This document shows positions 7,148 through 11,845 of a stretch of DNA of 11,845 bases, piece after piece (positions within the stretch are counted from its first letter, which is position 1; each line of letters starts with the position of its first letter). A program made the translations under genes and the position numbers. The notes below the pieces were generated by a model. The model ran no database searches, was not told where the DNA came from, and saw nothing but the letters and a program-made list of their open reading frames with translations. The stretch is taken from positions 1 to 11,845 of the forward strand of contig UQFY01000032.1 in NCBI GenBank assembly GCA_900540385.1, in the 5' to 3' direction. The DNA comes from an uncultured Mollicutes bacterium. GTDB lineage: Bacteria; Bacillota_I; Bacilli_A; RFN20; CAG-826.

Positions 7148-9454
7148 ATGAAAACATTTTATGACGAATCCCTAGACGGGAATATGGAAACAGAAGAAAC
7201 AAAAATCTGCGTTATGAAACGTTCTGGAGAACGTGTTCCTTTCGATCGCCAAAAAATCGTTAACGCCATCAATGGCGCTAATGATGAAGAAGGTATTCCT
7301 TCCGAACGTCTCTCCCCTGAAGAGATTGCCAATATTGCCCTCGGTATTCAAAAGGATGCTATCAATGCAGGCCGTGATCTTTCCGTTGAAGAAATTCAAG
7401 ATAAGGTAGAAGACGCTTTGATGGGCTCTGGCAAATTTAAGGTTGCTAGACTTTATATCACCTATCGCTATAAACACGCGGAAAATCGCAAAATGAGCGA
7501 TATCGATCAAAAAATCGCTGGCGTTGTCGAAAGAGATAACGAAGAAGTAAAACAAGAAAACTCCAATAAGAATCCAACCATTCTTTCTGTTCAAAGAGAC
7601 TATATGGCTGGCGAATGGAGCCGTTACTATACCAACAAATACATTCTTCCAGACGATATTGTGGAAGCCCATAAAGAAGGCATTATCCATTTCCATGACT
7701 CTGATTATTTTGCTCAACACATGCACAATTGCTGCTTGGTTGATTTAAAAGACATGCTTGAGAATGGAACGTGCATCTCTGGCACTCGTATTGATAAACC
7801 ACATTCTTTTGCTACCGCTTGTACGGTTGCTTCTCAGATTGTTGCCCAAGTCGCGAGCAGCCAATATGGCGGACAAACCATCTCCATGTCACATCTTGCT
7901 CCGTTTGTCGATCTCTCTCGTAAGAGAATTGCGAAACGTTTAAGAAGCGAATTCGAATCTACCGGCATTGAAACAACGGAAGATAAATTCAAAGACTTAG
8001 TTGAACAAGAAGTTCGTAAAGAAGTGGAAGGTGGTTGCCAAACCATTCAGTACCAGCTTATCACCCTTCAATCCACCAATGGACAAGCTCCATTCGTTAC
8101 CGTTTTCTTATATTTGCATGAACTTCCAGAAGGGCAAACTAGAGACGACTTAGCTTTAATTACGGAAGTAATGCTTAAACAACGTATCCTTGGCGTTAAA
8201 GACCGTACAGGCGCTTATATTACTCCAGCCTTCCCTAAACTCATCTACGTTTTGCAAGATGACAATATTGAAGAAGGTGGCAAATATTATTACTTAACCA
8301 AATTAGCCGCAGAATGTACGGCAAAACGTATGGTCCCTGACTATATCTCCGAAAAGATCATGAAAGAACTTAAAGGAGACGTCTATCCTTGCATGGGTTG
8401 CCGCTCTTTCTTAACTCCTGATCGTTTTACTCCAGCCGGGTTAGGAAATTTAAGCGATGCTCTTGACTATGTTCCTGGCCAACATCGTTATTACGGCCGT
8501 TTTAATCAAGGGGTTGTCACAATCAATCTTGTGGATGCCGCTTGTTCTTCCGGCAAAGATGAAGCTCGTTTCTGGCAAATCATGAACCAGCGTTTGGAAC
8601 TTTGTCACCGTGCTCTTCAAATTCGTCATAATAGACTCCTTGGAACTCCTAGTGATGTCGCGCCAATTCTTTGGCAAGATGGCGCCCTTGCTCGTTTAAA
8701 GCCGGGAGAAACCATTGATAAACTCCTTTATGATGGATATTCCACCATTTCCCTTGGATATGCTGGCTTAGCCGAAGCGGTTTATTACATGAAGGGCGTA
8801 TCGCATACTTCCCCAGATGGAGAACAATTTGGCTTACGCATCATGCAACTTCTTAACGATAAATGTAACGAATGGAAGAAAATTGAAAATATCGACTATT
8901 CTGTTTATGGCACTCCGCTTGAAAGCACGACCTATAAATTCTCGAAATGCTTACAAAAACGTTTTGGCATCATTCCAGGCGTTACTGACCATAACTACAT
9001 CACCAATAGTTATCACGTTAATGTTCGTGAAAGCATTAACGCTTTCGATAAGCTCACAAAAGAAGCGAAATTCCAACGTCTATCTCCAGGTGGAGCCGTT
9101 TCCTATGTCGAAGTTCCAAATATGCAAGATAACATCCCTGCCGTTCTTGCGATTATGAAACATATGTATAACACCATTCTTTACGCAGAATTGAACACAA
9201 AGAGTGATTATTGCGATGTCTGTGGATATGATGGTGAAATCAAAATCGTGCGTGATGAAACAGGCAAACTCGTATGGGAATGCCCTAAATGCGGAAATCG
9301 CGATCAAAACAAGATGCACGTTGCAAGAAGAACCTGTGGTTACATTGGCACCCAATATTGGAATCAAGGCAGAACCCAAGAGATACAGGACCGTGTCCTT
9401 CACCTTTCTTGCCCGACATGCGATGAAGAAAAAGAAAAACACGAACATCAATAA
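7148..9454 (+). CDS. nrdD: Anaerobic ribonucleoside-triphosphate reductase, catalytic subunit
   Basis: This is the class III ribonucleotide reductase, which makes deoxyribonucleotides by glycyl-radical chemistry without oxygen. The 768-residue protein opens with an ATP-cone (about 20-110, KRSGERVPFDRQKI) that senses ATP and dATP. Candidate active-site cysteines are in HNCC (193-196) and in the finger-loop motif CMGCRS (415-420). The C-terminal zinc site has CDVC (689-692) and CPKC (712-715). The radical loop RTCGYIG places the radical glycine at about 731. After it the protein has an extra tail with CPTC (755-758) and ends in HEHQ; I do not recall this in the standard enzyme. It is followed by its activase gene nrdG after a hairpin. 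It has a promoter, palindromes and a leader hairpin upstream, pointing to regulated expression. Whether formate or a thioredoxin-like protein is its reductant cannot be decided here. Confidence 0.97.
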   Translation: MKTFYDESLDGNMETEETKICVMKRSGERVPFDRQKIVNAINGANDEEGIPSERLSPEEIANIALGIQKDAINAGRDLSVEEIQDKVEDALMGSGKFKVARLYITYRYKHAENRKMSDIDQKIAGVVERDNEEVKQENSNKNPTILSVQRDYMAGEWSRYYTNKYILPDDIVEAHKEGIIHFHDSDYFAQHMHNCCLVDLKDMLENGTCISGTRIDKPHSFATACTVASQIVAQVASSQYGGQTISMSHLAPFVDLSRKRIAKRLRSEFESTGIETTEDKFKDLVEQEVRKEVEGGCQTIQYQLITLQSTNGQAPFVTVFLYLHELPEGQTRDDLALITEVMLKQRILGVKDRTGAYITPAFPKLIYVLQDDNIEEGGKYYYLTKLAAECTAKRMVPDYISEKIMKELKGDVYPCMGCRSFLTPDRFTPAGLGNLSDALDYVPGQHRYYGRFNQGVVTINLVDAACSSGKDEARFWQIMNQRLELCHRALQIRHNRLLGTPSDVAPILWQDGALARLKPGETIDKLLYDGYSTISLGYAGLAEAVYYMKGVSHTSPDGEQFGLRIMQLLNDKCNEWKKIENIDYSVYGTPLESTTYKFSKCLQKRFGIIPGVTDHNYITNSYHVNVRESINAFDKLTKEAKFQRLSPGGAVSYVEVPNMQDNIPAVLAIMKHMYNTILYAELNTKSDYCDVCGYDGEIKIVRDETGKLVWECPKCGNRDQNKMHVARRTCGYIGTQYWNQGRTQEIQDRVLHLSCPTCDEEKEKHEHQ

Positions 9455-9457
9455 TTC

Positions 9458-9484
9458 AAATCCCTCATAACGAGGGATTTTCTT
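9458..9484 (+). terminator. Hairpin between nrdD and nrdG, likely partial terminator
   Basis: AAATCCCTC (9458-9466) and GAGGGATTT (9472-9480) form a perfect 9-bp stem with loop ATAAC. The T-rich tail (TTTTCTT) partly belongs to the stem. As nrdG follows at once and has no visible promoter of its own, this probably stops only part of the transcripts or protects the nrdD mRNA end. Confidence 0.6.
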
Positions 9485-9499
9485 ACTAGAGGTTTACTT

Positions 9500-10027
9500 A
9501 TGCATTATGGTCAAATCATGTTAGCGGATTCCGCTAATGGCGAAGGAATTCGCGTCTCTTTATTTGTTTCTGGCTGCACGAATTGCTGCAAAGGCTGTTT
9601 TCAACCTGAGACATGGGATTTTCTTTTTGGCCAGGAATATAACGAAAAAGTAGAGGAAAAAATCCTTCAAGAATGTTCCAAGGATTACTATGCTGGTTTA
9701 ACTCTTCTTGGTGGGGAGCCTTTTGAAATTGAAAATCAAAGAGGAATTATCTCTTTGATTCGTAAATTCAAAGAACGATTCCCTCATAAGAATATTTGGG
9801 TATATACAGGTTTTACTTATGATAAAGACCTTGTACCTGGTGGAAAACGTTATTGTGAAGTTACTGATGAGATATTGGATTCTATTGATATTCTTGTAGA
9901 TGGCAAATTCATACTTGAACAAAAAAACATTTCCTTAAAGTTTAGAGGCTCGGAAAATCAAAGAATTATTGATATGAAACAGACCCGTAAAGAAGGGCAT
10001 GTCGTTCTTTCTCCTTTAAACGACTGA
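9500..10027 (+). CDS. nrdG: Anaerobic ribonucleotide reductase activating protein
   Basis: This 175-residue radical SAM enzyme reduces S-adenosylmethionine to form the glycyl radical on NrdD. The [4Fe-4S]-binding CX3CX2C motif is Cys26, Cys30 and Cys33, with an extra Cys29 inside it. GGEP (71-74) is the SAM-binding motif. The N-terminal GEGIRVSLFVSGC is typical of the family, as is the length. The ribosome binding site AGAGG (9488-9492) is 7 nt before ATG 9500. It ends in TGA, the only non-TAA stop among the genes here. It lies 45 bp after nrdD, the usual arrangement for this enzyme pair. Confidence 0.96.
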   Translation: MHYGQIMLADSANGEGIRVSLFVSGCTNCCKGCFQPETWDFLFGQEYNEKVEEKILQECSKDYYAGLTLLGGEPFEIENQRGIISLIRKFKERFPHKNIWVYTGFTYDKDLVPGGKRYCEVTDEILDSIDILVDGKFILEQKNISLKFRGSENQRIIDMKQTRKEGHVVLSPLND

Positions 10028-10044
10028 TTCTTAAGCGTTTTTCG

Positions 10045-10072
10045 TTACTTTTCCTTTCTTTTCTCTTAAGAT
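10045..10072 (+). promoter_or_regulatory. Possible promoter placing the start point on an ATG
   Basis: TAAGAT (10067-10072) resembles a -10 box, with a weak -35 candidate TTACTT (10045-10050) 16 nt upstream. The intergenic sequence is pyrimidine-rich and has no Shine-Dalgarno motif. If the -10 is real, transcription would start at about 10079, the ATG of the next gene. The gene could equally be read from the nrdDG transcript. Confidence 0.25.
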
Positions 10073-10078
10073 ATGTTT

Positions 10079-10513
10079 ATGGAAAAGAAACTAGAATTAT
10101 ATGAACTACGTCGTCATGGCGAAGACGAGGTGGAATACTTCGACATCGAAGATCTTTTGTTCGCCTTAGTGGATGCGGGATACCACGTTGAAAGACATTT
10201 CTATGAAGATGGTGAATTCTCTAACAAGGAAGTTCAGGAAGCCATCGAAAAGAAGGGGCTTTGCATTTTACCTATTGTTTATATGGATGAAAAAATTACT
10301 CTTGCAGGACGCTATCCATCTCTTGATGAAATTGCCCATTATTTTGATGTAGAGATTTCTTATCAACAAGAAGAAGGCGAGTGTTGCTGTGGGGATGATG
10401 ATGGATGCTGTTGTGGAAAACATGCTCAAGAAGATCCTGAATATGAACATGGCTGTTGCCATCATCACGAGCACGAAGAACATGAATGTTGCCATCAACA
10501 CGAGGGAAAATAA
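10079..10513 (+). CDS. ArsD-like protein with Cys/His-rich metal-binding tail
   Basis: The first 90 or so residues match the plan of ArsD, the thioredoxin-fold arsenic metallochaperone and weak repressor: a beta strand (KLELYEL), VERHFYEDGEFSNKEVQEAI, then GLCILPIVYMDEKITLAGRYPSLDEI, with Cys62 and the fold's Pro65 in the places ArsD has CLP. The N-terminal vicinal cysteines that ArsD uses to pass As(III) to ArsA are absent; RRHGEDE stands there. The tail (101-144) is acidic and carries Cys102-104, 110-112, 126-127 and 137-138 plus nine His, a clear metal-binding region. ArsD also has paired cysteines near its C-terminus, but the long His-rich extension is unusual. Numbering is from ATG 10079; ATG 10073 is equally open, and neither has a good ribosome binding site. 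No arsA, arsB or arsR is in view. The M29 aminopeptidase gene starts 2 nt after its stop codon, so it may serve metal storage, sensing or delivery. Function is not established. Confidence 0.75.
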   Translation: MEKKLELYELRRHGEDEVEYFDIEDLLFALVDAGYHVERHFYEDGEFSNKEVQEAIEKKGLCILPIVYMDEKITLAGRYPSLDEIAHYFDVEISYQQEEGECCCGDDDGCCCGKHAQEDPEYEHGCCHHHEHEEHECCHQHEGK

Positions 10514-10515
10514 AG

Positions 10516-11751
10516 ATGGAGCAGACAATTATTCAAAAATACGCCGAACTCATTGTTCGTAGCGGAATTGCTTTAAAAGCAGGCGAAAAAGTCATTATTT
10601 CCGCAAACGTTGACCAAGAAGATTTTGTTACCCTTCTTGTGGAAGAAGCCTATCGCTTAGGCGCCAAACGCGTCATTGTTCAATGGACCTCTCAAAAAGT
10701 TTCAAAAGCAAACTTGCTTTATGGAGATGAAGAAGAGTTATCCCAACTTACTCCAATGGATCTTGCTTATTGGAAATTTCGCGGAGAAGAGCTTCCTTCT
10801 TTTATTTGGGTTGATTCGGATGATCCAGATGGTTCAAAAGGAACGGACTCTTCTAAGGCTGCCCGTATTCGTCAAGCTCAATATAAGATATATGGAAAAT
10901 ATAAAGAGATGACCGAAAACAAAATTGCCTGGTGTATTGCTGGAGCGCCAGCAAAAGAATGGGCAATGAAGGTTTTCCCAAAAGAAAATGAAAAAGAAGC
11001 AATGGAGAAATTATGGGAGGCGATCCTTCTTACTTCTCGTGCTTTGGATGGAAATGGAATCGTCAATTGGGAGAAGCACGATATCAATCTTAAAAAACGC
11101 TGCGATTATCTTAACTCCTTACGTCTTAAAGAACTTCATTACACGTCTAAAAACGGTACGGATCTTCGTGTTGGCTTGATCCCTGGGGTTATCTTCCTTG
11201 GAGGTGGGGAACTCACCATGGATGGAAGATTCTTCCAGCCAAACATTCCTTCAGAAGAAGTCTTCACCTCTCCAAAAAGAGGAGAAGCTGAAGGAATTGT
11301 CTATTCCGCCAAGCCACTTGTTTATAATGGTGTTTTAATCACAAACTTTTGGGTGAAATTCCACGAAGGGAAAGCAGTGGATGTTCATGCGAAAACAGGA
11401 GAAGAAGCTCTTCGCTCTATCCTTTCTTTGGATGAAGGAAGCGCTTATCTTGGAGAATGCGCTCTTGTTCCATTTGACTCTCCAATCAATAATACTGGTC
11501 TTCTTTTCTATAACACTCTCTATGATGAGAATGCCGCATGTCACCTTGCCTTAGGAAGAGGATTCACTGAACTTTATCCTGATTATCATAAATATAGTGA
11601 TGAAGAACTTTACCAATTTGGCATTAACCGTTCTCTAAGCCATGTCGATTTCATGATTGGTTCCAAAGACCTTAACATTGTCGGCACAAAAGAAAATGGG
11701 GAAGAAGTCCAACTCTTTAAGAACGGAAACTGGGCCTTCGATATTGACTAA
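10516..11751 (+). CDS. ampS: M29-family metal-dependent aminopeptidase
   Basis: This 411-residue protein is an AmpS/PepS-type aminopeptidase that removes N-terminal residues from peptides in the cytosol using two Co or Zn ions. Likely metal ligands match the family pattern: Glu248 in SEEVFT, Glu314 in GECALVP, His343 in CHLALG, and His376 and Asp378 in HVDFMIG. N-terminal GEKVIISANVDQEDF and GAKRVIVQW are also typical, and the length is normal. There is no signal peptide. ATG 10516 is chosen over the in-frame upstream start at 10486 because GAGGGAA (10502-10508) lies 7 nt before it and homologues begin here. It follows the ArsD-like gene by 2 nt, implying translational coupling, and is closed by a strong terminator. 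Being metal-dependent, it is the most obvious local client for a metal-binding neighbour, but this is inference. Confidence 0.95.
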   Translation: MEQTIIQKYAELIVRSGIALKAGEKVIISANVDQEDFVTLLVEEAYRLGAKRVIVQWTSQKVSKANLLYGDEEELSQLTPMDLAYWKFRGEELPSFIWVDSDDPDGSKGTDSSKAARIRQAQYKIYGKYKEMTENKIAWCIAGAPAKEWAMKVFPKENEKEAMEKLWEAILLTSRALDGNGIVNWEKHDINLKKRCDYLNSLRLKELHYTSKNGTDLRVGLIPGVIFLGGGELTMDGRFFQPNIPSEEVFTSPKRGEAEGIVYSAKPLVYNGVLITNFWVKFHEGKAVDVHAKTGEEALRSILSLDEGSAYLGECALVPFDSPINNTGLLFYNTLYDENAACHLALGRGFTELYPDYHKYSDEELYQFGINRSLSHVDFMIGSKDLNIVGTKENGEEVQLFKNGNWAFDID

Positions 11752-11767
11752 AAAACAAACCATTATT

Positions 11768-11788
11768 GGCTCCTTCGGGAGCCTTTTT
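11768..11788 (+). terminator. Intrinsic terminator with UUCG tetraloop
   Basis: GGCTCC (11768-11773) and GGAGCC (11778-11783) form a 6-bp stem closed by the stable loop TTCG, followed by five T (11784-11788). It ends the operon that begins at nrdD. From 11789 to the window end I see no gene; a run of seven A at 11824-11830 may be the start of something beyond the edge. Confidence 0.92.
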
Positions 11789-11845
11789 CATTGATTAGGA
11801 AATTCTATTTAAGCCTATAAACACAAAAAAAGACCGCATTTTAGC

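Noticed and set aside
9080..9470. Overlapping ORFs on either strand inside nrdD
   Set aside because: They are shadow frames of a fully conserved gene and have no family features.
10025..10078. TGA read as tryptophan (mycoplasma code), extending NrdG
   Set aside because: NrdG already has normal length; readthrough adds only a short low-complexity tail ending at TAA.
10079..10513. Glutaredoxin or NrdH as electron donor for NrdD
   Set aside because: There is no CxxC at the N-terminal active-site position of a redoxin; the resemblance is to ArsD.

Overview
The window looks like a piece of chromosome from a low-GC member of the Bacillota, probably an anaerobic and host-associated uncultured Bacilli or Erysipelotrichia-type lineage. 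The evidence is AT-rich sequence with AGGAG-type ribosome binding sites, serine-rich lipoproteins, an oxygen-sensitive class III ribonucleotide reductase, and a cytosolic GH43 enzyme. Genes end mostly in TAA. nrdG ends in TGA, and reading through that TGA gives only a short tail of no evident interest, so the standard bacterial code fits better than a mycoplasma code. Genus cannot be read from the sequence alone. No tRNA, rRNA, CRISPR array or intact insertion sequence is visible.

Layout. (1) 1-287: a strong hairpin at the left edge, then AT-rich sequence with a candidate promoter. (2) 288-3354: two lipoprotein genes in tandem. The first is frameshifted by an exact 11-bp tandem duplication (638-659) and is restored when one copy is removed. 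The second is a 779-residue lipoprotein whose intrinsic terminator contains its own stop codon. (3) 3436-5340: a cytosolic M13 (PepO-type) endopeptidase. It converges on (4) a minus-strand GH43 glycoside hydrolase (5341-6780), with the two stop codons directly abutting. The pepO terminator lies inside the GH43 coding region. (5) 6781-7147: a 367-bp divergent regulatory region with promoters in both directions, two palindromes and a leader hairpin. (6) 7148-11751: four plus-strand genes: nrdD, nrdG, an ArsD-like thioredoxin-fold protein with a Cys/His-rich tail, and an M29 aminopeptidase, closed by a UUCG-tetraloop terminator at 11768-11788.

How the genes fit together. NrdD and NrdG make deoxyribonucleotides without oxygen; NrdG generates the glycyl radical on NrdD. 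PepO and the M29 aminopeptidase are metallopeptidases that would process peptides in the cytosol. GH43 would trim imported plant-type oligosaccharides. The least expected gene is the ArsD-like one (10079-10513). It has no arsenic-resistance neighbours, has lost the N-terminal cysteine pair of ArsD, and carries a tail of 10 Cys and 9 His. It is squeezed 2 bp upstream of a metal-dependent aminopeptidase and just downstream of the radical-enzyme pair. Together with the 11-bp slippage mutation, it is the most rewarding part of the window.
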